Source of the DNA: Oxalobacteraceae bacterium
GTDB lineage: Bacteria; Pseudomonadota; Gammaproteobacteria; Burkholderiales; Burkholderiaceae_D
NCBI GenBank assembly: GCA_003537575.1
Contig: DPRS01000033.1
Coordinates: forward strand, 1-37,934
Length of the DNA stretch: 37,934 nucleotides
Direction of reading: 5' to 3'
Shown one piece after another: positions 16,268-23,561 of this stretch. A program made the translations under genes and the position numbers. Each line of letters starts with the position of its first letter. Within the stretch, counting starts at the first letter, position 1. The notes beneath the pieces were generated by a model. It made no database searches and was not told the DNA's origin. It worked only from the letters and a program-made list of their open reading frames with translations.

Positions 16268-16291
16268 CAAGCCTTCACGAACGGTTTTTTT
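16240..16291 (+). terminator. Long terminator hairpin running into the anmK start codon
   Basis: ACCGTTCGTG (16240-16249) pairs with CACGAACGGT (16276-16285), and AAGGCTTG (16254-16261) pairs with CAAGCCTT (16268-16275). This gives an 18-bp stem with a four-base bulge and a six-base loop. Seven T residues (16285-16291) follow at once, and then the anmK ATG. By structure it is a strong intrinsic terminator for the M23 gene. Confidence 0.8.
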
Positions 16292-17476
16292 ATGTCCGCA
16301 CTCCAGCTCACTTCCCCCCTCGCCGCTCCTGTCTATATCGGCCTGATGTCCGGCACCAGCCTGGACGGCGTCGATGGCGCACTTGCCGCCTTCCCCGATG
16401 ATTATGGCGGCGGTCCGGTGCAGACGCTGGCCAGCGCCTATGTGCCCTTTCCTGATGAATTGCGCGCTGAAATGCTGGCGCTGCAGACGGCCGGCGAGAA
16501 TGAAATCCACCGCGAAGCGCTGCTCGCCAATATCCTGGCCGGCTACTATGGCCGCTGCGTCGCCGAGCTTCTGGCACAGGCCGGCCTGACGCCGCAACAA
16601 GTCGCGGCGATCGGCGTGCATGGCCAGACCATCCGGCATCGTCCCGAACTCGGCTTTACCCGCCAGACCAACAACCCGGCCCTGCTGGCCGAATTAAGCG
16701 GCATCGATGTGGTGGCCGACTTTCGCAGCCGGGATATCGCTGCCGGCGGCCAGGGCGCTCCGCTTGTGCCTGCCTTCCACCAGGCGGTATTCTCCGCCCC
16801 CGACACGATCAGGGTCGTCGCCAACATCGGCGGCATCAGCAATATCAGTGTGCTGCCGCCACGGGATGAGCGCGACGGCGGGACCATGAAGGTCAGCGGC
16901 TTCGACACCGGTCCCGGCAATGTCCTGATGGATGCCTGGATAGGAAAGCATCTGGGGCAGGCGTATGACCGCAATGGCGACTGGGCGGCCGGCGGCACGG
17001 TGCTGCCAGCCCTGCTGGAAATCTTGCGATCAGAGAGCTTTTTCAACCTGCCTCCGCCGAAAAGCACCGGGCGGGACCTGTTCCATCTTGACTGGCTGCT
17101 CGACCAGCTTGCCAAGGCCGCTTTCAAGGACACGCCTGCTCACGCGCGGGACGTGCAAACCACCCTCGCGGCATTCACCGCTACGACCCTGGCTGACGCC
17201 ATCGCCCGTTATGCGCCAGGCGCCGCCACGGTCCATGTCTGCGGCGGCGGCGCCTGCAATCATCACTTGATGCGTCAGCTGCAAGATGCGCTGGATCGCT
17301 GCCAGGCAGGCATTTCGGTCGACACCACGGCCGCGCTGGGCATGCCGCCCAACCATGTCGAATCTCTTGCCTTTGCCTGGCTGGCGCAGCGCTTTTGCCT
17401 GCGCCGCGCCGGCAACCTACCCGCAGTCACCGGCGCCAGGGGAGAACGCATTCTGGGCGCCCTGTACCCGGCCTGA
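16292..17476 (+). CDS. anmK: Anhydro-N-acetylmuramic acid kinase
   Basis: AnmK opens the anhydro ring and phosphorylates 1,6-anhydro-MurNAc recovered from the cell wall, giving MurNAc-6-phosphate for recycling. The 394-residue product has the ATP-binding GLMSGTSLDGVDGAL (18-32), VAAIGVHGQTIRHRP, DVVADFRSRDIAAGGQGAPLVPAFH, RVVANIGGISNI, SGFDTGPGNVLMDAW, and HVCGGGACNHHLM near the C terminus. Length is normal. No Shine-Dalgarno sequence precedes the ATG, because the terminator T-run abuts it. Translation may therefore start on a short-leader message or further in. It follows the M23 peptidase gene and ends at a bidirectional terminator facing erpA. Confidence 0.96.
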   Translation: MSALQLTSPLAAPVYIGLMSGTSLDGVDGALAAFPDDYGGGPVQTLASAYVPFPDELRAEMLALQTAGENEIHREALLANILAGYYGRCVAELLAQAGLTPQQVAAIGVHGQTIRHRPELGFTRQTNNPALLAELSGIDVVADFRSRDIAAGGQGAPLVPAFHQAVFSAPDTIRVVANIGGISNISVLPPRDERDGGTMKVSGFDTGPGNVLMDAWIGKHLGQAYDRNGDWAAGGTVLPALLEILRSESFFNLPPPKSTGRDLFHLDWLLDQLAKAAFKDTPAHARDVQTTLAAFTATTLADAIARYAPGAATVHVCGGGACNHHLMRQLQDALDRCQAGISVDTTAALGMPPNHVESLAFAWLAQRFCLRRAGNLPAVTGARGERILGALYPA

Positions 17477-17556
17477 CCGAGCGGTTTGTCATGGTCATTC
17501 GGTGGGAATTTTCCGCGAATGGCAATATGATGAATGTACCATTGCTACAGGCGCAA

Positions 17557-17586
17557 AAAAAAGCGCAGACTGCGCTGCGCTTTTTT
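17557..17586. terminator. Bidirectional terminator between anmK and erpA
   Basis: AAAAAAGCGCAG (17557-17568) pairs with CTGCGCTTTTTT (17575-17586) around a six-base loop. The A-run and T-run flank the GC core on both sides, so it can end transcription from anmK (plus) and from erpA (minus). The genes converge on it. Confidence 0.88.
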
Positions 17587-17603
17587 GATGAAAAGAAAAA
17601 ACT

Positions 17604-17954
17604 TCAGACTGAGAACGACGAGCCGCAACCGCAAGTGCTGGTAGCGCCCGGATTCTTGATGACGAATTGCGCGCCTTCCAGATCATCCTTGTAATCGATT
17701 TCCGCGCCCACCAGGTACTGGTAGCTCATGGAATCGATCAGCAATTGCACGCCATTCTTGGTCATGGTGGTATCGTCTTCATTGACGATTTCATCGAAGG
17801 TAAAACCATACTGGAATCCGGAGCAGCCACCGCCCTGCACAAATACGCGCAATTTCAGGTCGGGATTGCCCTCTTCCTCAATCAATTGCGCAACCTTGGT
17901 CGCGGCGCTGTCGGTAAAGACAATGGGTGCGGGCATTTCGGTAACGGCATTCAT
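17604..17954 (-). CDS. erpA: Iron-sulfur cluster insertion protein ErpA
   Basis: ErpA is an A-type carrier that delivers iron-sulfur clusters to target proteins such as IspG. The 116-residue product has the HesB/IscA-family fold with three conserved cysteines in GGGCSGFQYGF and STCGCGSSF at the C terminus. The stretch ATKVAQLIEEEGNPDLKLRVFVQGGGC is characteristic of ErpA rather than IscA. The ATG at 17954 has AGGAG five bases upstream; the GTG six bases earlier overlaps that ribosome site and is less likely. It lies 57 bases after the bactofilin gene on the same strand and ends in the bidirectional terminator. Confidence 0.95.
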   Translation of the reverse strand: MNAVTEMPAPIVFTDSAATKVAQLIEEEGNPDLKLRVFVQGGGCSGFQYGFTFDEIVNEDDTTMTKNGVQLLIDSMSYQYLVGAEIDYKDDLEGAQFVIKNPGATSTCGCGSSFSV

Positions 17955-18011
17955 GTTCACTCCTACTGAAAACGTTTCGGCTGATGCGTCATTATAACCC
18001 GATATAAATAC

Positions 18012-18419
18012 TCAGGTATTCGACCCGATCAGTTTGGCTGGCGCCGCCAGCTTCAGCACCGGCTCTTCCGTCTGCTCATGCGTCAGCTTGCCGGAAACCA
18101 GCGCGCCGCCGTGCATTTCCAGCGCCTTGTAATTGACATCGCCGGTGATGCGGGCCTTCGGTTGCAATTCCAGCAACTCATAGGAATAGACCGGCCCATT
18201 GATCTGGCCATTCACCACCATATGCGCGGCGCGCACCTCCCCCTCGATCATCGCATGCTCGGAAATGACCAGCATGCTGGGCAGACTGGGATCGGCAATC
18301 ACATTGCCGCGAACCTGGCCATCAATGCGCAAACCGCCCTTGAAATGCAAGTCTCCTTCGATTCTGGTAGATAGGCCGATCAAGCTATCGATGGTGCTTT
18401 TGCTTTTGCTGCCAAACAT
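18012..18419 (-). CDS. Bactofilin (polymer-forming cytoskeletal protein)
   Basis: Bactofilins polymerise without nucleotide into membrane-associated filaments and often guide local cell-wall synthesis or cell shape. The 135-residue product has the central right-handed beta-helix domain, with short repeated strands such as IEGDLHFKGGLRIDGQVRGNV, AMIEGEVRAAHMVVNGQINGPV and ARITGDVNYKALEMHGGALVSG. These are framed by a disordered N terminus (MFGSKSKSTIDSLIG) and C terminus. The ATG at 18419 has a clear AAGGAG seven bases upstream. It follows the DUF6776-type membrane protein by 23 bases, a pairing that suggests joint action at the membrane. Confidence 0.92.
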   Translation of the reverse strand: MFGSKSKSTIDSLIGLSTRIEGDLHFKGGLRIDGQVRGNVIADPSLPSMLVISEHAMIEGEVRAAHMVVNGQINGPVYSYELLELQPKARITGDVNYKALEMHGGALVSGKLTHEQTEEPVLKLAAPAKLIGSNT

Positions 18420-18442
18420 GATGGCACTCCTTAAATAATTTT

Positions 18443-19204
18443 TTACAGCTTGGCCGCTTGTTGCACGCGCAACTGGCCTTTTTCAAGAATGCGTGCCTGC
18501 AGGGCTTGCATGGTAACGCCTTCAGGCAAAGTCAACACGCCTTCGACTCGCTGGTAATGCTGGAAGGCAAGCTTGAATTTATCCAGCTCACCCGATTTGC
18601 TGTCAGGAAAAATTATCATAGCACTTTTCCCGTCCTGCACCACCGTAACAGCCAATTGCAAGTTTCCGACAAAATTACGTTCGCCCTTACCGCCTTGCAT
18701 CACTAACAAGCGATATTTCAATTGATTTGGCGCAATCATTTCCGCTACCAGACGACGGATTGCAATACCTTGCGAGCCTGTGCTTGTTGGTAACAAACTT
18801 TCAAAGAATGCCAAGTCTTCCTTTAGACGGGCGTTTTCCGTCACCAGGTTTTTAACTTGGGCTGCCAATTGTTTTTGAGCGGATCGCTCAATCTGCAGCT
18901 GACTTTCGGCGGTATCCATACTGCCGGAGTATTTATCGCGTTCGGTGCTCACCTGCGCAAGCTGCTCGCGCAAACTGCTCACCTCTGCCGGATCGATGCC
19001 ATTACTGCGGCCAGCGAGATGGCGGCCCAGATCATAGGTAGCAAGCGCAACCGCTCCTGCCAGGCCCAGCATTGCCGCCGCCATCACGAGGCGCAGCGGC
19101 CAGGGGAAATGGTGCCGGATACTGACCTTGGGCGCAGCCACCGACAGGCGCCGGCGCCACAGTTTTAAGCGTAGTGACGACCCAAACAACTTGCTTAAAC
19201 TCAT
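18443..19204 (-). CDS. Coiled-coil inner-membrane protein, DUF6776-like
   Basis: No precise function is known. The 253-residue product has a basic cytoplasmic N terminus (about 1-35), one membrane helix (LRLVMAAAMLGLAGAVALATY, about 37-57), then a periplasmic coiled coil at about 73-138 rich in Gln/Glu/Lys (VSSLREQLAQVSTERDKYSG, ENARLKEDLAFFESLLP). A beta-rich C-terminal domain contains YRLLVMQGGKGERNFVGNLQ and VEGVLTLPEGVTMQALQARI. Assignment to the DUF6776 group is from memory of that layout and its place next to bactofilin. By position and topology it is a candidate membrane partner of the bactofilin, 23 bases downstream. It begins 18 bases after argC. Confidence 0.75.
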   Translation of the reverse strand: MSLSKLFGSSLRLKLWRRRLSVAAPKVSIRHHFPWPLRLVMAAAMLGLAGAVALATYDLGRHLAGRSNGIDPAEVSSLREQLAQVSTERDKYSGSMDTAESQLQIERSAQKQLAAQVKNLVTENARLKEDLAFFESLLPTSTGSQGIAIRRLVAEMIAPNQLKYRLLVMQGGKGERNFVGNLQLAVTVVQDGKSAMIIFPDSKSGELDKFKLAFQHYQRVEGVLTLPEGVTMQALQARILEKGQLRVQQAAKL

Positions 19205-19222
19205 AAGTAATAGACAGGGGAC

Positions 19223-20269
19223 TTAAGGCATCACCGGCACATGTGCCAGGCCGGTTTTCTCATCGAGGCCAAACATGATATTCATGCATTGCACGCCTTG
19301 ACCTGCCGCTCCTTTGACAAGGTTATCCTCGACGACCAGGATCACCAGCAAGTCACCGCCGGCGGGCCGGTGCACGGCGACGCGCAGCATGTTCGAAGCG
19401 CGCACCGAACGCGTTTCCGGATGACTGCCGGCCGGCAGCACATCGACGAATTTTTCACCATCAAAATGCTTTTCGTACAAGGCTTGGAAATCGGTGTCGC
19501 GCGCTTCCGGCAGGATGGTGGCATACAGCGTCGAATGGATACCGCGGATCATCGGCACCAGGTGCGGCACAAAGGTGAGCCCAATCTTGCGCCCGCCGGC
19601 AATCGCCTGCAAGCCTTGGGTAGTTTCCGGCAAATGGCGATGCCCCTTGACGCCATAAGCCTTGAAATTATCCGATGCTTCGGCCAGCAGCGTGGAAACT
19701 TCAGCCTTGCGGCCGGCACCGGATACGCCGGACTTGCAATCGGCAATCAATGCCGCTTCATTGACTAAAGGCTTTCCTTGCGCCAGCAAAGGCGCAAAAC
19801 CAAGTTGCATCGACGTTGGATAACAGCCAGGCAAGCCGATCAGCCGCGCTGTTTTAATGGCGTCGCGGTTCACTTCTGGCAAGCCGTACACCGCTTCCCG
19901 CAGCAAGTCCGGGCAGGAATGCGGCATGCTATACCATTTCTCAAATTCGGCAGTATCTTTCAGGCGGAAGTCCGCCGCCAGGTCGATGACCTTTACGCCG
20001 GCCGCAAGCAACTCCGGCGCCTGCGCCATGGCGACGCCATGAGGTGTAGCAAAGAATACGACGTCGCAGTCGGTCAGCCTGGCCTTTTCCGGCGCAGAAA
20101 AAGCCAGCGACACATAGCCGCGCAACGAAGGGAACATGTCCGCCACCGGCAAACCGTCTTCCTTGCGCGAAGTGATGGCACGGAGCTCCACATCGGGATG
20201 AGCCGCCAGCAGACGCAACAACTCGACTCCGGTATACCCGGTCCCACCGACAATGCCGACCTTGATCAT
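19223..20269 (-). CDS. argC: N-acetyl-gamma-glutamyl-phosphate reductase
   Basis: ArgC reduces N-acetylglutamyl phosphate to the semialdehyde with NADPH in arginine synthesis. The 348-residue product begins MIKVGIVGGTGYTGVELLRLL with the Rossmann glycine motif. The catalytic cysteine is in LIGLPGCYPTSMQLG (about residue 150), and GHRHLPE and VPHLVPMIRGIHSTLY are also present. The ATG at 20269 is preferred over a seven-codon longer reading because it directly precedes the Rossmann strand and has AGGA six bases upstream. It is probably the first gene of the argC, membrane protein, bactofilin, erpA run. No ARG-type operator was recognised. Confidence 0.96.
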   Translation of the reverse strand: MIKVGIVGGTGYTGVELLRLLAAHPDVELRAITSRKEDGLPVADMFPSLRGYVSLAFSAPEKARLTDCDVVFFATPHGVAMAQAPELLAAGVKVIDLAADFRLKDTAEFEKWYSMPHSCPDLLREAVYGLPEVNRDAIKTARLIGLPGCYPTSMQLGFAPLLAQGKPLVNEAALIADCKSGVSGAGRKAEVSTLLAEASDNFKAYGVKGHRHLPETTQGLQAIAGGRKIGLTFVPHLVPMIRGIHSTLYATILPEARDTDFQALYEKHFDGEKFVDVLPAGSHPETRSVRASNMLRVAVHRPAGGDLLVILVVEDNLVKGAAGQGVQCMNIMFGLDEKTGLAHVPVMP

Positions 20270-20452
20270 GGCTTCCTCGCTTTTTGACAAGCCAGTATTT
20301 TAGCAGGAGGAAAGGACGCGTTGCGGCGGTAAGGGGAAATGCTTGCCTGGCGAAGCGGGCATATGGAATCTGCCGATTTCGCAGCCTGCGCGCGAGACAT
20401 GAACAAACAGCTTACAGGCGGATATTCAAATCAGGATACCGCGGATACTAAG

Positions 20453-20484
20453 CAAAAAAAAACGGCCACCCGAAGGTGGCCGTT
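20453..20484 (-). terminator. Intrinsic terminator of the porin gene
   Basis: AACGGCCACC (20461-20470) and GGTGGCCGTT (20475-20484) form a perfect 10-bp stem with a four-base loop. On the minus strand the stem is followed by about ten T residues (opposite 20453-20462). It lies 27 bases past the porin stop. Confidence 0.92.
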
Positions 20485-20511
20485 TGCACATAAGTGCTAC
20501 AGCAGACTAAA

Positions 20512-21756
20512 TTAGAAGCTGTGCTTCAGGTTCAGAGCAGCTACAGAGGCCTTTTCGCCGGCGAACAGGGACGAACCGTTGTGGGTCGAAGTCTGGCCTG
20601 AGGCGAACGGCTGATAGGTACCGTTACGCTCGTTGTCGATCACGGTGTAGCTCACGCCAACAGCGGTGCGCTTGGACAGAGCATAATCCCAGGCCAGCGA
20701 GTAGTACTTGGCGCCGGTGTCGCGCTGGGTCCAGTTGGACAGGTTGCCGGCTTGGCCGTACTTGGCGTAGAAATTGTTGGCACCCATGGTGTAGGTGACC
20801 GGGATAGCCCAAGCGGTACGGCGAACCTTGCCAGCTGAGGAAACAGTGCCACCACCGGTAACCGCGCTGAAGGCAGCGTTAGTGAAGTTACCCATTGCAG
20901 CGCCGGCAGCCAGGTTGTCGATCTCGGTACGGTCAACGGAGAAGCCGACCTTCAGGCCGAACGGCAGCGCGTAGGAACCGCTGATACGGAGCGAAGTGTT
21001 GTCCGCGTTAAACCAGTTGGTCTGCGGAGTCGTGACACCCTCGACTTCCACATCGAAGTAAGCCGCATTCAAGTACAGCGGGCCGTTCGCGTAGCTCAAG
21101 CCCAATTGAACAGCTTTACCATCATTGTATTCGTTGTTAGCGGTGCCAGTAGTCGGCGCCGTGCCTTCAGCATTTGCACCGAAAGCGCCGCTCGGCGAGA
21201 TAGCGCCTTGAACGGTAAAGCCGCTGAAGTTCGGCGACTTATAACGGATGAAGTTGTTCAGACGACTCTTATTGACACCGAAGCCACCGACATCAGACAA
21301 GAATGTGGTGGTGGCAAAGTTATTGCCGCTACCAGTACGATCCAGTTCAATCAGGATGCCTTGGGTGTAGTTGGAGATCGACATGCGTCCGAAATCCAGG
21401 GTACCCAGCGAGGTGCTGCCCAGACCGACGAAGGTGTCGCCGTTGGCAAAGCCGAAGGTCGTGGAACCGGAGCCGGTATCGCCACCGAAACGACTTTCCA
21501 TGTAGAACTGAGCAAACAGGCCTTGACCCAAATCTTCCTTACCAGTGATCCACAGACGGGAACCAGCGTCGTCATCCATGCGGAGTTCGGTTTTCATGGC
21601 TTGGCCGGCAGGGCGGGCACCAGCATTAACATTGCTAACCTTGTAAGCTTTCGGCTGCACGTGGAAGAAGCCGCCAATGGTGACATTGGAGGTTTGTGCT
21701 TGTGCGCCAGCTGCAAATGCGCCCAGAACTGCGAGAGCGAGAAGCGATTTTTTCAT
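20512..21756 (-). CDS. General outer-membrane porin (Gram-negative porin family)
   Basis: This is a 414-residue trimeric-type porin for passive diffusion of small hydrophilic solutes. A clear signal peptide MKKSLLALAVLGAFAAGAQA precedes QTSNVTIGGFFHVQPKAY, the first strand. The interior has alternating strands such as TELRMDDDAGSRLWITGKEDLG and RFGGDTGSGSTTFGFANGD, typical of betaproteobacterial porins. The protein ends NLKHSF with the terminal phenylalanine recognised by the BAM complex. The ATG at 21756 has GGAGA eight bases upstream and starts the signal peptide; a longer reading upstream is rejected. It stands alone with its own strong terminator and a structured leader, as expected for an abundant protein. 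Pore selectivity cannot be told. Confidence 0.95.
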   Translation of the reverse strand: MKKSLLALAVLGAFAAGAQAQTSNVTIGGFFHVQPKAYKVSNVNAGARPAGQAMKTELRMDDDAGSRLWITGKEDLGQGLFAQFYMESRFGGDTGSGSTTFGFANGDTFVGLGSTSLGTLDFGRMSISNYTQGILIELDRTGSGNNFATTTFLSDVGGFGVNKSRLNNFIRYKSPNFSGFTVQGAISPSGAFGANAEGTAPTTGTANNEYNDGKAVQLGLSYANGPLYLNAAYFDVEVEGVTTPQTNWFNADNTSLRISGSYALPFGLKVGFSVDRTEIDNLAAGAAMGNFTNAAFSAVTGGGTVSSAGKVRRTAWAIPVTYTMGANNFYAKYGQAGNLSNWTQRDTGAKYYSLAWDYALSKRTAVGVSYTVIDNERNGTYQPFASGQTSTHNGSSLFAGEKASVAALNLKHSF

Positions 21757-21825
21757 TAAAATTTCTCCGAGAGTTGTGAAGCTAAAGATTTTTATTGCTT
21801 CCAGCAAGGCCACTAGTGGAAACGT

Positions 21826-21895
21826 CCCTGCCGGCACTTCTAATCCCATTGGTCAAGAAGCTATGTGACATTTCAGCAAAATCCAGCCGGCAGGG
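21826..21895 (-). other. 10-bp inverted repeat in the porin upstream region
   Basis: CCCTGCCGGC (21826-21835) is a perfect inverted match of GCCGGCAGGG (21886-21895), with 50 bases between. The nearer arm is 70 bases upstream of the porin ATG. It could be a looping operator or a long leader hairpin. No consensus promoter was clearly recognised for the porin between 21757 and 22008. Confidence 0.4.
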
Positions 21896-22008
21896 CAAAG
21901 CAATTTTGGCTTTTATGGCAATATGGCGAGAGTTATGTCGCTTCAATGCAACAATACATTGCTCTTTGATAAGTCTTTGATAAGTTTAATTAAAAAGGTA
22001 ACAACGGA

Positions 22009-22635
22009 ATGGATAAGCTGGATCAATTCATCATCGGCCTGGACAGCGCCCTGAGGACCGTCACGGGAATCACCGCGGCGGGCAGGCTGAATCCGGCACG
22101 CGGTGTCGCTGAAAGCGAGCTGGACATCACCGAGCGCCGTCACAGCGCGGGATTAATGAGAGTCAACCATGTCGGAGAAGTCTGCGCCCAGGCCTTGTAT
22201 TCTTCGCAAGGACTGTTCGCCAAGACCCACGGAGTACGCCGGCAACTGGAGAAATCCAAGCAGGAAGAGGAAGACCATCTGGCCTGGACGGCAGAGCGCC
22301 TGCGCGAACTGGACTCCCGTCCCAGCCTCCTGAATCCGCTCTGGTATGCCGGCGCATTTGCCATCGGCTTGGTCGCGGCGCGCCTGGGAGATGCGCAAAG
22401 CCTGGGATTTGTGGTGGAAACGGAGCGCCAGGTCGAAGCCCACCTGAACAGTCACCTGGAGCGCCTGCCCCCGCAGGATGCCAAGTCGCGCGCCATCGTC
22501 GAGCAAATGCGCCAGGACGAGGTGGAGCACGGCGCGGCAGCCGATGCCCTTGGCGCCGCGGCTTTGCCCGCGCCCGTGCGCGGACTCATGCAAGGAATGG
22601 CCAAGGTGATGACCTCCAGCGCCTATTACGTATAG
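22009..22635 (+). CDS. coq7: Ubiquinone hydroxylase Coq7 (demethoxyubiquinone monooxygenase)
   Basis: Coq7 is a membrane-associated di-iron enzyme that hydroxylates 2-polyprenyl-3-methyl-6-methoxy-1,4-benzoquinol in ubiquinone synthesis. The 208-residue product has the ferritin-like di-iron ligands in MRVNHVGEVCAQALY, EEEDHLAW, VETERQVEAHL and RQDEVEHG. A hydrophobic hairpin at about 107-125 probably enters the membrane. AAAGG lies nine bases before the ATG. It replaces the UbiF route used by enterobacteria, which fits a betaproteobacterium. It converges on the OsmC-like gene with three bases between the stops. Confidence 0.95.
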   Translation: MDKLDQFIIGLDSALRTVTGITAAGRLNPARGVAESELDITERRHSAGLMRVNHVGEVCAQALYSSQGLFAKTHGVRRQLEKSKQEEEDHLAWTAERLRELDSRPSLLNPLWYAGAFAIGLVAARLGDAQSLGFVVETERQVEAHLNSHLERLPPQDAKSRAIVEQMRQDEVEHGAAADALGAAALPAPVRGLMQGMAKVMTSSAYYV

Positions 22636-22638
22636 TGC

Positions 22639-23082
22639 TTATGCTTCCTGTACCGGCGCATTATCCTCGATGATCTCGAAAGAATGCGTCAGTTCAGCGG
22701 TTTTTTCCAGCATGATCGACGCAGAACAGTACTTTTCATGCGACAGCTTGATCGCCCGTTCGACCAGGTTGGGTTTCAGGCTACGACCGCGCACGGCAAA
22801 ATGGAAATGGACCTTGGTAAAGACCTTCGGATCCTTTTCAGCCCGCTCGGATTTCAGGGTAACGTCGCAGCCGCGGATATCCTGACCGCTTTTTCGCAAG
22901 ATCAGCACCACATCGTAGGCGGTGCAACCGCCGGTGCCAGCCAATACCACTTCCATTGGCCGCGGCGCCAGATTACGGCCGCCCCCCTCGGGGGCGCCGT
23001 CCATTGTCACCACATGGCCGGAACCGGTTTCCGCCAAAAAAGTCATTCCCGACAAACCCGCCCAGCGTACGGTGCACTCCAT
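22639..23082 (-). CDS. OsmC/Ohr family protein, YhfA-like
   Basis: The 147-residue product belongs to the OsmC superfamily of small thiol proteins, some of which reduce organic hydroperoxides. Segments seen are MECTVRWAGLSGMTFLAETGSG, APRPMEVVLAGTGGCTAYDVVLIL with the first conserved cysteine, and SHEKYCSASIMLEKTAELTHSFEII with the second. The pattern matches the YhfA branch, whose role is not settled. The ATG at 23082 has AAAGGAG ten bases upstream; a TTG two codons earlier is less well placed. A possible promoter (TTAATC, 17 bases, TACAAT) lies at 23142-23114 on the minus strand. It is not in an operon. Confidence 0.88.
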   Translation of the reverse strand: MECTVRWAGLSGMTFLAETGSGHVVTMDGAPEGGGRNLAPRPMEVVLAGTGGCTAYDVVLILRKSGQDIRGCDVTLKSERAEKDPKVFTKVHFHFAVRGRSLKPNLVERAIKLSHEKYCSASIMLEKTAELTHSFEIIEDNAPVQEA

Positions 23083-23325
23083 GACCAATCCACTCCTTTA
23101 ATAAAGTGCCGTCATTGTAACTGTTCCCGCCCCATGGATTAATAGCCAATCGGGACAGGTTATGACTCTCAAAATTCTTGCAAACATCAAATCCGCAGGA
23201 AATTTGCCATGGCGCAGCAATATCAATCAGAAAATAAACAACACATTAAATCATTGAATTAAAACAAATAAATTTGGATTTATTGATTATCCAGATATTT
23301 TTCAGCAAATATTTCGATTATTTTC
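23083..23325. other. AT-rich non-coding stretch upstream of the small-RNA candidate
   Basis: No convincing gene lies here. The part near 23083-23145 carries the OsmC gene leader and its weak promoter. From about 23215 to 23325 the sequence is strongly AT-rich, with many A- and T-tracts, unlike the coding DNA around it. This may act as an UP element or bind nucleoid proteins for the promoter at 23326-23354. Confidence 0.5.
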
Positions 23326-23354
23326 TTGCACTGCACAATAAGCTTGACTATACT
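23326..23354 (+). promoter_or_regulatory. Promoter of the small-RNA candidate
   Basis: TTGCAC (23326-23331) is followed after exactly 17 bases by TATACT (23349-23354). Both are good sigma-70 hexamers. AT-rich DNA lies directly upstream. A start near 23361-23362 is predicted. Confidence 0.65.
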
Positions 23355-23361
23355 GGTTTTC

Positions 23362-23469
23362 ATCGATTGCTGATGTTTCAACGGAACGGATGCAATCAAG
23401 CTTTGTCTCCTCCACCCTCCTCCTTTGGTGTGGATTTCAGCCCGAGGCCTCGTTGCTTCGGGTTTTTTT
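23362..23469 (+). ncRNA. Candidate small RNA with an anti-Shine-Dalgarno loop
   Basis: This 108-base unit has its own promoter and terminator and no convincing open reading frame. The 5' domain is a long hairpin: GATTGC/GCAATC (23365-23370 with 23392-23397), a four-base symmetric internal loop, then GTTTC/GGAAC (23375-23379 with 23383-23387). The middle is pyrimidine-rich. TCCAC (23411-23415) pairs with GTGGA (23430-23434), and two further C-G pairs can form past a bulged U. This leaves the loop UCCUCCUUU, which contains the same CCUCCUU as the 16S rRNA 3' end. The 3' domain is the terminator. The layout is that of trans-acting small RNAs that mask ribosome binding sites. The family is not recognised. 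Confidence 0.6.
23441..23469 (+). terminator. Intrinsic terminator of the small-RNA candidate
   Basis: CCCGAGGC (23441-23448) pairs with GCTTCGGG (23455-23462), eight pairs including one G-U, around a six-base loop. Seven T residues follow (23463-23469). No coding gene ends upstream on this strand, so it must serve the non-coding transcript. Confidence 0.85.
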
Positions 23470-23501
23470 ATGGGCAATGAAAAACTTTCTGCCTCATGAA
23501 T

Positions 23502-23531
23502 TTGACGCCAAGCCTTTGAAAAGGCTATAAT
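23502..23531 (+). promoter_or_regulatory. rplM-rpsI promoter
   Basis: TTGACG (23502-23507), an 18-base spacer and a perfect TATAAT (23526-23531) form a strong sigma-70 promoter, as expected for ribosomal protein genes. It gives a leader of about 110 bases. Confidence 0.8.
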
Positions 23532-23536
23532 TTTCG

Positions 23537-23561
23537 GTTCTTCCATTTGCTCAGGAAGAAC
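23537..23561 (+). promoter_or_regulatory. Hairpin at the 5' end of the rplM leader
   Basis: GTTCTTCC (23537-23544) and GGAAGAAC (23554-23561) form a perfect 8-bp stem with a nine-base loop, right at the predicted transcription start. It could be a stabilising 5' hairpin or part of an L13 feedback site, since L13 controls its own operon in Escherichia coli. No match to a defined leader motif was recognised. Confidence 0.5.

Noticed and set aside
23274..23480. 68-codon plus-strand frame across the small-RNA candidate
   Set aside because: Its start lies upstream of the mapped promoter hexamers and it reads through the terminator. There is no ribosome site, and the residue pattern is that of AT-rich non-coding DNA.
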